Assembly (NCBI RefSeq): GCF_000758705.1
Contig: NZ_CP009287.1
Span: forward strand, 6,324,001-6,388,000
Origin: Paenibacillus graminis
GTDB taxonomy: Bacteria > Bacillota > Bacilli > Paenibacillales > Paenibacillaceae
Direction of reading: 5' to 3'
Length of the DNA stretch: 64,000 nucleotides
Shown here: one piece after another, positions 55,426-64,000 of the stretch
Numbering within the stretch: the stretch's first letter is position 1
How the letters are laid out: each line of letters starts with the position of its first letter
Notes under the pieces: model-generated
Told to the model about the DNA's origin: nothing
Database searches by the model: none
What the model saw: the letters and a program-made list of their open reading frames with translations, nothing else
Position numbers and translations under genes: made by a program

Positions 55426-56889
55426 TTACGTTCCATCTGTACTGCTTACATTATTGCCAACTCCGTTGAGAGCACCTGAACTAGCACCACTCTCCGGTAC
55501 TACGTCGGAAGGGGTTGGCGTGGCTGTGGGTTCCCCGGCATCTGGACTCTGTGCAGGTGCTGTCGGACTCTCTTCAACGAAGGCCGGCTCCGAACTTGGC
55601 TCAGGGGTCACTGCTGCACTGCTGTTATCCGGTGTCTCCGTGGCTTCCGGCGTTGCCGGAGCCAGTAGTTCGACCGTTGCCGTGAACCGTTGCGACGCAT
55701 TCGCAAGAGTAATGAACCTGGGCAGCGAGACATGCAGAGTTACCGCATGATTTCCGGCCGTGAGGCCAACCACATCCGCCACCACACTGATATTATTCTT
55801 GTCCAGCTGATTCAGCAAAGCCGGGGCTCCAGATACCGTCAGAGTCACAGCTTTATTGGCCGGATCTGTGATCTGAGCGGTAAGCCCGTTGTCTACCCCC
55901 TCCAGCTTAATGGGGATATTATCGATGGTCTTCTCAGCAACCTCCGAGGTGACTACCGAAACATTCAAGACTGCAGGTTCAATCTTCACCGTGCCTTCCG
56001 GTGCAGTCAGCTCCAGCTTCAGCTCCTTTGTACCTGCGGAATCAATTGTACTTAGATTCAGCGTGGCTTCATAGGAGGATAAATCGGCTAAGGACGCTTC
56101 GGTTCCATATACCGTTACCGTGTCCTGCCCGGGTGACACCCGGGACAATGCCAGCGCTCCTGGAAGCTGACCGGTGAAGCTGATGTCCAGCGGCAGGCTT
56201 TTGAATGGCATAGTGACCGGCAGGTCCACAGTAACAGAGGACGGCTCGATGACCGCATCCTTAATCTCATTGCCGCTGCTGTCAACTGCGTATAGCTTCA
56301 GCTTTTTATCTTTAATCGTCTCGCTTTCACCATCCAGTTCAATGGTTCCCTGCACCTTGGACACCTTGCTAAGCTCACTGGCAGCCAGCGTAACCTGCGC
56401 TTCCACAGCTGGATCTATGACCGGAGCACCCACCTGATAACCTGCCGCCGGCTTCCCTTTAGTAACAATAGATACAGGAAAAGACTTGGTATTCCGCAGT
56501 TCCACATGAATATTCACTTCATTGGGGTTGATATCCTGCAGCGACACCCCGCTCGGAAGTGAATAATGAAGCGGCAGTGTGGTATCCCCCGGTTGAATGT
56601 TGCTTAAATCAATCCACACCTTATAGGCATCCGAAAATTTATAGGTAAGATCCGATTTTTTGCCCAGGACCTCGAGTCTGACGCTTACGGCGTCCTGGGA
56701 CGTGATCACATATTTATCCTCATCGAATCCTTTGACCTCTATCTTGACATTTTCAATGATTTTGGACTCCTTGTTGACCGTGGTCTGGCTGGTAGGTGCA
56801 GTATCCACATGCACGATGGTCCACAGGATAATAGCAAGGGCAAGGGCAAGAATTTTATTGAAATTATTGTTCTTCATCCACTTATCCAT
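55426..56889 (-). CDS. cdaR: CdaA regulator, YbbR-domain protein
   Basis: A 487-residue membrane-anchored protein that modulates the cyclase CdaA. One N-terminal helix (about 10-26) anchors it, four YbbR beta-domains follow outside the membrane, and the last 75 residues are a Pro/Ala/Ser/Thr/Glu-rich low-complexity tail. The ATG at 56889 follows GGAAGGGGG and overlaps the cdaA stop by eight bases. A longer frame to 56964 lies inside cdaA and is rejected. Confidence 0.93.
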   Translation of the reverse strand: MDKWMKNNNFNKILALALAIILWTIVHVDTAPTSQTTVNKESKIIENVKIEVKGFDEDKYVITSQDAVSVRLEVLGKKSDLTYKFSDAYKVWIDLSNIQPGDTTLPLHYSLPSGVSLQDINPNEVNIHVELRNTKSFPVSIVTKGKPAAGYQVGAPVIDPAVEAQVTLAASELSKVSKVQGTIELDGESETIKDKKLKLYAVDSSGNEIKDAVIEPSSVTVDLPVTMPFKSLPLDISFTGQLPGALALSRVSPGQDTVTVYGTEASLADLSSYEATLNLSTIDSAGTKELKLELTAPEGTVKIEPAVLNVSVVTSEVAEKTIDNIPIKLEGVDNGLTAQITDPANKAVTLTVSGAPALLNQLDKNNISVVADVVGLTAGNHAVTLHVSLPRFITLANASQRFTATVELLAPATPEATETPDNSSAAVTPEPSSEPAFVEESPTAPAQSPDAGEPTATPTPSDVVPESGASSGALNGVGNNVSSTDGT

Positions 56890-57712
56890 TGTTTTTATCC
56901 CCCTTCCGTTTCCAGAAAGCGGAGCTTTTCTCCTTGAGCGATGAAGTGGCACGCAGTTCCTCATACAGCTTGGAGATCAAGGATTCTTCCTTAATATCGC
57001 GTACGATCTGCCCGTTAATCGCCAGTGAGATCTGTCCAGTCTCTTCCGAGACTACAACGGAGACAGAGTCGGCCACTTCACTAATCCCGATCGCGGCGCG
57101 GTGGCGGGTCCCCAGTTCCTTGCTGATAAACGGATTCTCCGACAGCGGCAAATAGCAGGCGGCAGCGGCAATCTGTCCTTCCTGCATAATCAGCGCACCG
57201 TCATGCAGCGGCGTGTTCGGGATAAAAATATTGATGAGCAGCTCGGAACTGACCACAGAGCGCATAGGAATACCGGATTCCGTATATTCGTTAAGCCCGG
57301 TAGCTCTTTCAAAAACAATTAACGCGCCTATTTTTCGCTGGGCTAAGTAATTCACAGCTTTAATTACTTCACCGATCAGCTTGCTGATCTCTTCATCGTT
57401 TTCGGCAGCCCGTCCAAAAAACTTGCCCCGGCCAAGCTGCTCCAGCCCCCTTCGTAGCTCCGGCTGAAAGATGATAAATATCGCAAATATCCCGAAGGTA
57501 AAAATCTGGTTCATCAGCCATTTCAGGGTATACAGATCAAGCAGAGTGCTTAATGCCCAAATCACAACCAGGACCAGAATCCCCTTCAGCAGCTGAACCG
57601 CCCGGGTCCCGCGTACCATATTGAGCACTTTGTAGATAATATAGCTGACGATCAGTATATCGACTATATCTTTAATGGAATCTTTCCATGTCATGTCCGA
57701 AAAATAACTCAT
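56882..57712 (-). CDS. cdaA: Diadenylate cyclase, c-di-AMP synthase
   Basis: A 276-residue membrane enzyme making cyclic-di-AMP from two ATP. Three N-terminal helices (about 10-85) precede the DAC domain, which has both catalytic motifs, DGA in TPLHDGALIM and RHR in LGTRHRAAIG. c-di-AMP controls potassium and wall homeostasis in Firmicutes. The gene starts the cdaA-cdaR-glmM unit, separated from rsiW by a terminator. Confidence 0.97.
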   Translation of the reverse strand: MSYFSDMTWKDSIKDIVDILIVSYIIYKVLNMVRGTRAVQLLKGILVLVVIWALSTLLDLYTLKWLMNQIFTFGIFAIFIIFQPELRRGLEQLGRGKFFGRAAENDEEISKLIGEVIKAVNYLAQRKIGALIVFERATGLNEYTESGIPMRSVVSSELLINIFIPNTPLHDGALIMQEGQIAAAACYLPLSENPFISKELGTRHRAAIGISEVADSVSVVVSEETGQISLAINGQIVRDIKEESLISKLYEELRATSSLKEKSSAFWKRKGDKNNG

Positions 57713-57852
57713 GCCAAAACCCCCGTCATTTCATATTAGCTGGGTTTATGTAAAATGTCTGTAAGTTCTATAACATATCTAGGTTATAACGTTCCAGCCC
57801 AGGTTGCAAGTTTAGACTCGCAGAGAATCATACCATGTTATTTCCAGGCAGC

Positions 57853-57885
57853 AAAAAAGCGCCATCTTTCCGGAAAAAGAGGCGC
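57853..57885 (-). terminator. Terminator of sigW-rsiW
   Basis: GCGCC(T)CTTT and AAAGA(T)GGCGC form a hairpin followed by six U residues on the minus strand, so cdaA needs its own promoter in 57713-57850. Confidence 0.8.
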
Positions 57886-57919
57886 AAATGAGATTTCTGC
57901 TAAAAGCGACCAAATGTTA

Positions 57920-58534
57920 TTAACGGTAGGCAACTTCAGAGAACATGTTCGTCACTTTATACCAGAGCCAACTTACCGCTTGGTCTATGCTTTTGACTTG
58001 CCCGGAGATATGAGCTGTTGAAGCCTGATACAAGGAACCGTCGATCACAGTCACATTGCCGTTCACTTCACCATACACCTGAGTTTTACCATTCTCCACC
58101 GTTAGATCACCGGATATTGTTTTGCCGGAAGGTACGATAACCGTATCACCCTTGATGACAACCTGTTCCAGGTCACTTCCCCTGACAACAAGCTGCCGAT
58201 CCTGATTCCAAAAAGTAACGGAACTCATCAGCATTACGAGAATAAACACGGACGCCGCTGTAAGCGCAGGATGCCGCTTGATCCAGGTAACAAAAGCCCG
58301 TTCCTTCTTGACATGTGGCAATGAATTCATAATCCGGCCTACAAGATCCTCAGAAGCCACAGGATTCTGGTGCATCAGGGAAAACATCAGCATATCGGTC
58401 TGTTCCAATTCTTTGAACTTGGCACGGCAATCTGTACAGGATAGAAGATGCTCCTTCAATTCCCTCTGCTGCAGTTCGGGCAAGTCGTCATCCAGGTAGT
58501 CGTGCATCATAGAGACGGCCAGTTTGCATTCCAT
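57920..58534 (-). CDS. rsiW: Anti-sigma-W factor, RsiW-like
   Basis: A 204-residue membrane protein that holds SigW inactive until intramembrane proteolysis. The zinc-binding anti-sigma domain has HLLSCTDC (His-x3-Cys-x2-Cys) near residues 29-36, one membrane helix spans about 90-107, and the outer part is a beta-helix-like domain of repeated short strands (GDTVIVPSG, GDLTVENGK). The ATG at 58534 follows AAAGGA. Order and spacing behind sigW match B. subtilis. Confidence 0.9.
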   Translation of the reverse strand: MECKLAVSMMHDYLDDDLPELQQRELKEHLLSCTDCRAKFKELEQTDMLMFSLMHQNPVASEDLVGRIMNSLPHVKKERAFVTWIKRHPALTAASVFILVMLMSSVTFWNQDRQLVVRGSDLEQVVIKGDTVIVPSGKTISGDLTVENGKTQVYGEVNGNVTVIDGSLYQASTAHISGQVKSIDQAVSWLWYKVTNMFSEVAYR

Positions 58535-58655
58535 AGGAGCCAATCCTTTCATGAGTGCTATTTAATTATTACATGGCAAAGGGGCAGAGCGCATAAGACT
58601 TGCTTAACTTACATACGTCGCTGCCCGTCAGGCGTTTCATAAAAAATAATCTATT

Positions 58656-59222
58656 TTACATTTTGGGGCCTAATTTTTTACGCAAAAATTCACGTCCGCG
58701 GTGCACACGGGTCTTAATCGTAGTTACAGGCATATCCATGACGTCACTAATCTCCTGAAGCGACAAATCCTGCAGATAACGTAAAATCATCACCGACCTG
58801 TATTTCACAGGCAGGCTGTCAATGGCCTCATAAATCAGGCTCTGTGTCTCGGAGAGCAGCAGTTCTGTTTCCGGGGTCACATTATCGCTGGGGATCATGG
58901 AATAGCCGTCAATCCCCTCCTGGTCGTTCATCTCGGCATCCAATGAATACGTCGGCCGCCGCTTGCGGAGTCTGTCAATACAAAGGTTCGTGCCGATGCG
59001 GTAGATCCAGGTTGAAAATTTCTGTTTGTCATCATAACGGTCCAAATTCCGGTACACGCGCAAAAATGTTTCCTGAACAATATCCTCTGCCTCATGGCGG
59101 TTGTTCAGCATCCGGTATGCCAAATGATATATTTTGTCTTTATATAGTTCCACAAGCTCGGCAAATGCCCTTTGGTCGCCCTTCAAGGCGAGCTTTGTCA
59201 ATCTGCCTTCCAAATTCTCCAC
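58656..59222 (-). CDS. sigW: ECF sigma factor SigW
   Basis: A 188-residue extracytoplasmic-function sigma factor for cell-envelope stress and antimicrobial peptide genes. Region 2 (DIVQETFLRVYRNLDRY, STWIYRIGTNLCIDRLRK) and region 4 (LPVKYRSVMILRYLQDLSLQ) are clear. It begins at GTG 59222 with GGGGGAG at 7 bp. The whole order sigW-rsiW-cdaA-cdaR-glmM-glmS is the same as in B. subtilis. Confidence 0.95.
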   Translation of the reverse strand: MENLEGRLTKLALKGDQRAFAELVELYKDKIYHLAYRMLNNRHEAEDIVQETFLRVYRNLDRYDDKQKFSTWIYRIGTNLCIDRLRKRRPTYSLDAEMNDQEGIDGYSMIPSDNVTPETELLLSETQSLIYEAIDSLPVKYRSVMILRYLQDLSLQEISDVMDMPVTTIKTRVHRGREFLRKKLGPKM

Positions 59223-59291
59223 CTGTTAACTCCCCCAGACTTGCCGCCCTTGGTCGTTCATCTCTTGATTGTCCACGGTACAAGCTCTTAA

Positions 59292-59320
59292 ATCGTAATT
59301 CAAGTTTGTGCAAAAATCAA
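59292..59320 (-). promoter_or_regulatory. Candidate SigA-type promoter of sigW
   Basis: -35 TTGATT (59320-59315), 17 bp, -10 TACGAT (59297-59292). No convincing TGAAAC/CGTA autoregulatory promoter was found in the gap. Confidence 0.4.
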
Positions 59321-59397
59321 GGATAGTATTGTTACCTTCTATATATATTGGGCAAAAAATAATTGCGCAGTAGGGGCAGTTGGATACGGCGGCATTC

Positions 59398-59523
59398 CTA
59401 AGAATGTTTGGACTTCCGGACGCTGTTGTCTCCAGATTTCCTGATTTGTACCGCTGTTCGCGGTTGAAATCCGGAGACAAAGGCGGTCGCTGACGCTCCT
59501 ACAGTTCCAAAATTCTTCTCCAT
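59398..59523 (-). repeat. Palindromic intergenic element with a 41-codon frame
   Basis: TTGTCTCCAGATTT and AAATCCGGAGACAA form long inverted arms (about 59424-59480) around a loop. On the minus strand the element carries a frame from ATG 59523 to TAG 59398 (MEKNFGTVGASATAFVSGFQ start), but without a strong ribosome binding site. I recall related elements recurring between genes in Paenibacillus; treat as a REP/MITE-like unit until checked. Confidence 0.45.
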
Positions 59524-59695
59524 GCCTTCTCCTCACCTATACCTAGCGTTACTTTGCGGCTTTGCCCAAAATCCATATCGGCAACAAAGGGCAGGGTAAA
59601 GGGAAAGAAGCTGCTTGATCCTTGCAGCGCAGAAACTATAATCACACAACAAAGCCTCTATGGTTATTCGATACATAGTTCAATCGGTATTAAAC

Positions 59696-59739
59696 AAAAA
59701 ATCCCCGTTCCGCCTCCATATAGAGGCGGGACGGGGATT
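59696..59739 (-). terminator. ppc terminator
   Basis: AATCCCCGTTCCGCCTC pairs with GAGGCGGGACGGGGATT, then a U-run on the minus strand. Confidence 0.92.
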
Positions 59740-59775
59740 GGAAACGGCCCGGCCGGCTTCCAAACTCACTGTAAA

Positions 59776-62568
59776 TCAGCCGGTATTCCGCAGTCCGGCG
59801 GCAATGCCATTGATCGTAAGCAGCACCTCGCGCAGAAGCTCGGCGTCATCTCCCTCGGCTTCACGCAGGGCTCTAAGCTCCGACAAGAGCTGCACCTGCA
59901 GATAGCTGAGCGGATCAACGTAAGGATTCCGCAAACGAATGGATTCCTGGATGACAGGAACGTTATCCAGAATATCCTGCTGCCCGGTGATTTTGAGAAT
60001 CAGCTCGGAGGTCAGTTTGAATTCCGCTTCGATCTGTCCGAAGATACGGTGACGGGCTTCCTCATTTTTGCCCATGCCGGCGTATTCCTTGGCGATAATC
60101 AGATCCGCCTTGGCAATCGCCATTTGCAGAGTATCAATTAATGTAGTGAAGAACGAAAATTCTTCATACATATGCTGCATGATCTTCAGGTTCTCTTCCT
60201 TGCCGTCGTAAAAGCTCTGCAGCCCCGTTCCGGCAGCGTACCATGCTGGAAGCAGGTAACGGCTCTGTGTCCAGGCAAAAACCCAAGGGATGGCACGCAG
60301 ATCTTCAAAGCGGTCGCTGTTCTTTCGTTTGGAAGGACGCGAACCAATGTTAAGCTCACCCACCTCAGGAAGCGGCGTCGACTCCTTGAAGTAGTTCAGG
60401 AAATCCGGATCACGGAAGATCAGGTCCTGATATTTGTTCAGTGATACTTCAGAAATCCGGGCTACAATCTCTTCCCATTTAGGATCGTACAGATCAGCCT
60501 GCGGTGATCTGGCATTAATCGCTGCCGTAATCAGCGCGGAAGTTGCCTGTTCCAAGCTGCGGTAGGCGATTCCCTGCATCGAGTACCGGGAGGAGATGAC
60601 TTCGCCCTGCTCTGTAATCTTAATGCCGCCGCCAATCGTCGAGGCCGGTTGAGCCAGAATACTGCGGTTCAGCGGCATGCCCCCGCGGCCAAGGGCTCCC
60701 CCGCGGCCATGGAAAAATTTCAGTTTGATGCCGAATTCATCCGCCGTAGCCGTAATTTCCTTGAGTGCCACACGCAGCTCATAGTTGGCGGTAACCACAC
60801 CGCCATCCTTGTTGCTGTCCGAATATCCCAGCATGATCTCCTGCAGATCATTCATCGCCCTAACCGCATCACGGTAGATTGGCAGGTTGAGCAGTGTCCG
60901 CATAATTTGCGGTGCATCATGCAGATCGTCAATGGTTTCGAACAACGGCACAGCCTGAAGTGTACAAACAACAGTACCATCGTTGTCTTTGCGGAATAAG
61001 CCGACTTCCTTGGAGAACACCATAACCTCCAGAATATCGCTTGCAGCTTCAGCCATGCTGATCAGGTAGCTGGTGATGCATTGTTTGCCGTACTCCTCTT
61101 GAGCCGTATAAATAGTACGGTACACAGCAAGACATTCTTCCGTGCTCTCGCTGTAAGTCTGATATGGTGAAGTTAGCGGCCGCGGATCATTCAGCAGTTT
61201 TTCCAGGAGTTCAATCTTCTCGTTTTCCTGCAGCTTGGCATAATCCTGCGTAACATTCATTTTGGCCAAAATCTCAGTCATCGCATTTTCATGCTCCTGA
61301 CTGTGCTGGCGGACATCAAGAGTTGCGGTATGGAATCCAAACAACTCTACCTGGCGAATCAATTTCTTAATGTAGGTATCCGCTACATAATCGGCATAGT
61401 GATGACGCAAGCTGCGGTCAATCACATTTAAATCATCTATAAATTGCTCCGGTGAGGAGTAGCGCTCCAATGAGCCTTTTTTCTCATCATCCATAACATT
61501 CTGTGTCTTCGCGATCATATAGGTAAGCTTAATCCGGTATGGCTCATTATCATTATGCCAGGATTTCGTCTTATCCAGCTGAATAATACCCCGGTCCAGT
61601 TCAATGGATTCCAGCAGCTCCGGCGTCACCTTAACGATACTTGTACTAAAACTCAGATACTGCATCAGTTCGCGCATAATGCGCTGATATTCCCGAATCG
61701 CCAGCTTGCGCTGCAAACGCAGGGTCTGCAGGGTCACAGCTGCGGTTACCGAAGGGTTGCCGTCACGGTCCCCGCCGATCCACGAGCCAAACCGCAGATA
61801 GGTGGGAACATGCCAATTCTGGCCCGGATAATATTTGCTTAGACATCGTTCAAGTTCTTGATACACATCCGGCAGCACCTGGAAAATCGTCTCATGGAAA
61901 TAGTACATTCCATTGCGGACTTCATCGAGTACCGTAGGCTTGCGGTCGCGCAGCTCATCCGTCTGCCATAAGGTAATGACTTCATTCAGCAGCTTCTCAC
62001 GCAGCTGTTCGCGTTCCCGGAATGTCAGGGTAGGGTTATCCAGACCCATCACATCATCAGAGATACGCTTATGAATATCAAGGATCGCCCGTCGCATGGC
62101 TTCCGTAGGGTGAGCCGTCATGACCAGCTCCAAAGACAGGCCGTTCATGATCTCATGAACATCCTCGTGTGAGAAATCCCGTTCGCGGAGCTCCTGAATC
62201 GCGCTTTCGATAGAACCAGGCTGTACAGTCTCCCCGGCTGAACGTTCGTAGTCGCGTTTTCGGCGAATCCGGTGATTCTGCTCGGCAATGTTCACCAATT
62301 GAAAATAAATAGCGAACGCCCGTATCACCTGGTGTCGATTCTCAGGATCAAGTGAATTGATTAGCTCCTTGAATTCATTGTGCAGTTCAGGCAAAAACAA
62401 TGAGCGCAGCGATTTGCTGGTTTCGCGGATCTTCTCTACGATCTCCAGCAGTTCGTTGCCGCCTTGGTGAACCAAGACTTCGCCCAAAATATTCCCCAGG
62501 AACCGTACGTCTCGCCGCAGCAGATTGTTAGAGTTGCTTTTGCTGACGGCAGTCGTAAGTTCGGTCAT
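59776..62568 (-). CDS. ppc: Phosphoenolpyruvate carboxylase
   Basis: A 930-residue enzyme that adds bicarbonate to phosphoenolpyruvate to give oxaloacetate, feeding the TCA cycle. Catalytic motifs are VMTAHPTEAMRR (catalytic His), GGDRDGNPSVT, GYSDSNKDGG, and FHGRGGALGRGG; the C-terminus ends in RNTG as is typical. Length matches the family (about 880-960). The ATG at 62568 follows GGGGGGAGC; a longer frame to 62610 is less well supported. It appears monocistronic. Confidence 0.97.
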   Translation of the reverse strand: MTELTTAVSKSNSNNLLRRDVRFLGNILGEVLVHQGGNELLEIVEKIRETSKSLRSLFLPELHNEFKELINSLDPENRHQVIRAFAIYFQLVNIAEQNHRIRRKRDYERSAGETVQPGSIESAIQELRERDFSHEDVHEIMNGLSLELVMTAHPTEAMRRAILDIHKRISDDVMGLDNPTLTFREREQLREKLLNEVITLWQTDELRDRKPTVLDEVRNGMYYFHETIFQVLPDVYQELERCLSKYYPGQNWHVPTYLRFGSWIGGDRDGNPSVTAAVTLQTLRLQRKLAIREYQRIMRELMQYLSFSTSIVKVTPELLESIELDRGIIQLDKTKSWHNDNEPYRIKLTYMIAKTQNVMDDEKKGSLERYSSPEQFIDDLNVIDRSLRHHYADYVADTYIKKLIRQVELFGFHTATLDVRQHSQEHENAMTEILAKMNVTQDYAKLQENEKIELLEKLLNDPRPLTSPYQTYSESTEECLAVYRTIYTAQEEYGKQCITSYLISMAEAASDILEVMVFSKEVGLFRKDNDGTVVCTLQAVPLFETIDDLHDAPQIMRTLLNLPIYRDAVRAMNDLQEIMLGYSDSNKDGGVVTANYELRVALKEITATADEFGIKLKFFHGRGGALGRGGMPLNRSILAQPASTIGGGIKITEQGEVISSRYSMQGIAYRSLEQATSALITAAINARSPQADLYDPKWEEIVARISEVSLNKYQDLIFRDPDFLNYFKESTPLPEVGELNIGSRPSKRKNSDRFEDLRAIPWVFAWTQSRYLLPAWYAAGTGLQSFYDGKEENLKIMQHMYEEFSFFTTLIDTLQMAIAKADLIIAKEYAGMGKNEEARHRIFGQIEAEFKLTSELILKITGQQDILDNVPVIQESIRLRNPYVDPLSYLQVQLLSELRALREAEGDDAELLREVLLTINGIAAGLRNTG

Positions 62569-62822
62569 GCTGCTCCCCCCATCCTCTTTCCGGATCAATG
62601 CTTTTAACATTGTCTATTTGATGCTTTCCTCATATCATACAATAAAACTGCCCGGAAATCTCCAACTTCATTGCGCTGTAAAGCGATACAGCAATTAAGA
62701 TTATACACCAATCCGTCTATATATGCAGTCTCAAAAAAAATATGTATCTCTTCCTATTTATAATGCCTGATCTGCGTCGGGTTTATGTAGTTTTTGTGTG
62801 ATAATATATCACGCAGGAACAC

Positions 62823-62850
62823 AAAAAAAGCCGACTCCAAGGAGCCGGCT
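62823..62850 (-). terminator. Terminator of the endolysin-holin unit
   Basis: AGCCGGCTCC pairs with GGAGTCGGCT, followed by seven U residues on the minus strand. The remaining gap to ppc (62569-62822) holds no recognised gene. Confidence 0.88.
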
Positions 62851-62868
62851 GTCAATTAAATTCACGTA

Positions 62869-63150
62869 TTATTTTTTGGTGGTTCCCGGGCGATCGTTGA
62901 AGGCTAATTCGAATAAACCTGTCGCGGATAATCCGGCGAGTCCCCCTGACCATAACCGGAGCGTGAGCCCCAGATCGGTAAAAGGATACGCAGCCGCTCC
63001 TATAAGCAGCCCAATCCCAAGTCCGATAAAAGGCACCGCGTTGGTTGGCAGATTAATATTATTTTTGACCAACTGCACCAAAGCAAGCGTAAATACCGCC
63101 AATACCGATGCAAAAGCCAATACATTATTCAGAATATCGGTGTTAATCAC
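62869..63150 (-). CDS. Phage-type holin
   Basis: A 93-residue membrane protein with three hydrophobic segments (about 8-28, 38-55, 63-82) and a short charged C-terminus (NDRPGTTKK), resembling the A118-type holins of Gram-positive phages. It starts at GTG 63150 behind AAAGGAA. It follows a peptidase gene with a phage-endolysin fold, so the pair looks like a lysis cassette, though no other phage genes are seen. Confidence 0.7.
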   Translation of the reverse strand: MINTDILNNVLAFASVLAVFTLALVQLVKNNINLPTNAVPFIGLGIGLLIGAAAYPFTDLGLTLRLWSGGLAGLSATGLFELAFNDRPGTTKK

Positions 63151-63252
63151 TTAAAATCATTCCTTTCTGTTTCGCGTTTATCGCTCAAACGTGTTAATAT
63201 TTCTATTCTAGGAAAGTATTTCTATTATTCATAATATACAGCTGCGGTTATT

Positions 63253-63951
63253 CTAGCGGCCACTTGTAATCTCAACGGTTCGGGTAACCGAATCATAACC
63301 AACCGAAGCTCCAAGCGCCTCCGCTACAGCACGTACCGGCACATAAGTTACACCATTTTCCAAACGGCCATCGGCTATTTTTGCGCCATTCACTTTTACT
63401 ATTGTAATTGCATCACTATTCAGATTCTGTTCCTCCTTAGCCCTTCCGTTGATTAGCCTATACGCCGCTTTCACCGCTTGTACTGAAGGCTGTGCTCCCG
63501 CTCGCAGCTTGGAAAGCGTCAATCCGAAGCTCATCTGAAAATGGGGGTAGTCCTTCAGGCTGGTCCAGTCCCCGCCCCATTCGAAACCCAGCCGCTTAGC
63601 CTGCTGAACCACCTCGAGCCAATCCGTTGTCCGATCCTTGTCTCCGTCGCGCGCCATGTCCCAGGACACGCTTGAGCCATTCGGCAGCAGCAATGCAAAA
63701 TCAATGGCCAGACCATAATTGTGGTAGCTATAGCCACCCCGGGCATTGGTAACAATCGATCCCGGTTTTGTGCGTCCTTGGGCATAGAGCGCATCCTGCT
63801 CTGCAATCGTCCGCAGTCCTTGCGTAATCTGGATCGGAACACCGAATGTGTAGCAGCATTCGATTAACGCAGTAGCTGCTGCGAGCACAACGGGATGCAG
63901 ACCCGTTAGGCGGGGGGCGGATTTATTTTTGATTTGCATTAGGGTCAGCAT
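63253..63951 (-). CDS. M15-family L-alanyl-D-glutamate peptidase with stalk domain
   Basis: A 232-residue peptidase of the VanY/CwlK/Ply500 group that cuts wall stem peptides. The zinc site is formed by SYHNYGLAIDFA (His and Asp) and YPHFQMSFG (His), with the arginine of TQGLRT and the EQ-x-LYAQGRT helix conserved. A copper-amine-oxidase-like stalk domain ends the protein (about 183-232; YVPVRAVAEALGASV). No signal peptide is present, consistent with release through the holin. GGGAGGAG precedes the ATG. Phage endolysins usually carry an SH3 or LysM domain here, so the stalk domain is unusual. Confidence 0.88.
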   Translation of the reverse strand: MLTLMQIKNKSAPRLTGLHPVVLAAATALIECCYTFGVPIQITQGLRTIAEQDALYAQGRTKPGSIVTNARGGYSYHNYGLAIDFALLLPNGSSVSWDMARDGDKDRTTDWLEVVQQAKRLGFEWGGDWTSLKDYPHFQMSFGLTLSKLRAGAQPSVQAVKAAYRLINGRAKEEQNLNSDAITIVKVNGAKIADGRLENGVTYVPVRAVAEALGASVGYDSVTRTVEITSGR

Positions 63952-64000
63952 GGCTTACTCCTCCCTTCTTCACCTCCTGCAGAACAATGAACAAATCTCG

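Noticed and set aside
58553..59340. SigW-type autoregulatory promoter ahead of sigW
   Set aside because: No TGAAAC-N16-CGTA-like pair found; only a SigA-type candidate.
59226..59480. 84-codon frame ahead of sigW
   Set aside because: It runs through the palindromic element and the sigW promoter and has no ribosome binding site.

Overview
The window looks like a chromosomal stretch of a Paenibacillus-type spore-forming Firmicute. Evidence: the gene order sigW-rsiW-cdaA-cdaR-glmM-glmS with a glmS ribozyme, a T-box ahead of a synthetase gene, YesM/YesN-type two-component pairs beside sugar ABC importers, an S-layer protein with three SLH domains, several copper-amine-oxidase-like stalk domains, strong GGAGG ribosome binding sites, and moderate GC content. 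This placement is inference; no rRNA or tRNA gene was found in the window.

Layout. 1-0.7 kb: remains of a group II intron, probably class C, just behind a terminator. 0.7-2 kb: a TIR-domain protein with a small partner gene. 2.1-4.3 kb: a cell-wall amidase and an HD-GYP protein. 4.4-11.3 kb: a sugar importer with its divergent two-component system, sharing an operator-like motif. 11.4-17.7 kb: mntH with a candidate MntR site, glutaminyl-tRNA synthetase under a T-box, a methyltransferase-TPR protein and a stalk-domain lipoprotein-like gene. 17.8-20.5 kb: a bicupin related to oxalate decarboxylase with an altered lid, a 26-residue membrane peptide and a flavin monooxygenase. 20.6-25.1 kb: an arsenic island, arsR-arsB-arsC-phosphatase facing a cysteine-rich MarR and arsM, each half with its own palindromic operators. 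25.2-26.3 kb: deletion scars of a sugar transporter and an AraC regulator. 26.4-32.4 kb: a 2003-residue surface protein with eleven near-identical 300-bp repeats. 32.5-37.3 kb: a small membrane protein and a 1494-residue pseudokinase/ATPase/GAF/LuxR regulator. 37.4-41.7 kb: a fused ABC exporter and a divergent two-component system. 41.9-43.5 kb: the alternative lipid II flippase amj and a broken mraY paralogue. 43.8-47.5 kb: a second sugar importer with a broken GH43 gene. 47.9-51.3 kb: a poorly conserved region between two 95-bp direct repeats, holding an rRNA methyltransferase with what looks like a leader-peptide attenuator. 51.5-59.3 kb: the envelope-stress, c-di-AMP and amino-sugar block. 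59.8-64 kb: ppc, then a holin and an endolysin-like peptidase.

The parts that most deserve a second look are the leader-peptide attenuator ahead of the SpoU-family methyltransferase, the TIR/GAF-like gene pair, the cysteine-rich MarR-arsM unit with matching operators, the bicupin lacking the usual decarboxylase lid, and the mosaic tandem repeats of the S-layer protein. Several genes (GH43, mraY, AraC, permease, AHSA1) are clear deletion remnants, so the accessory parts of this window are turning over.
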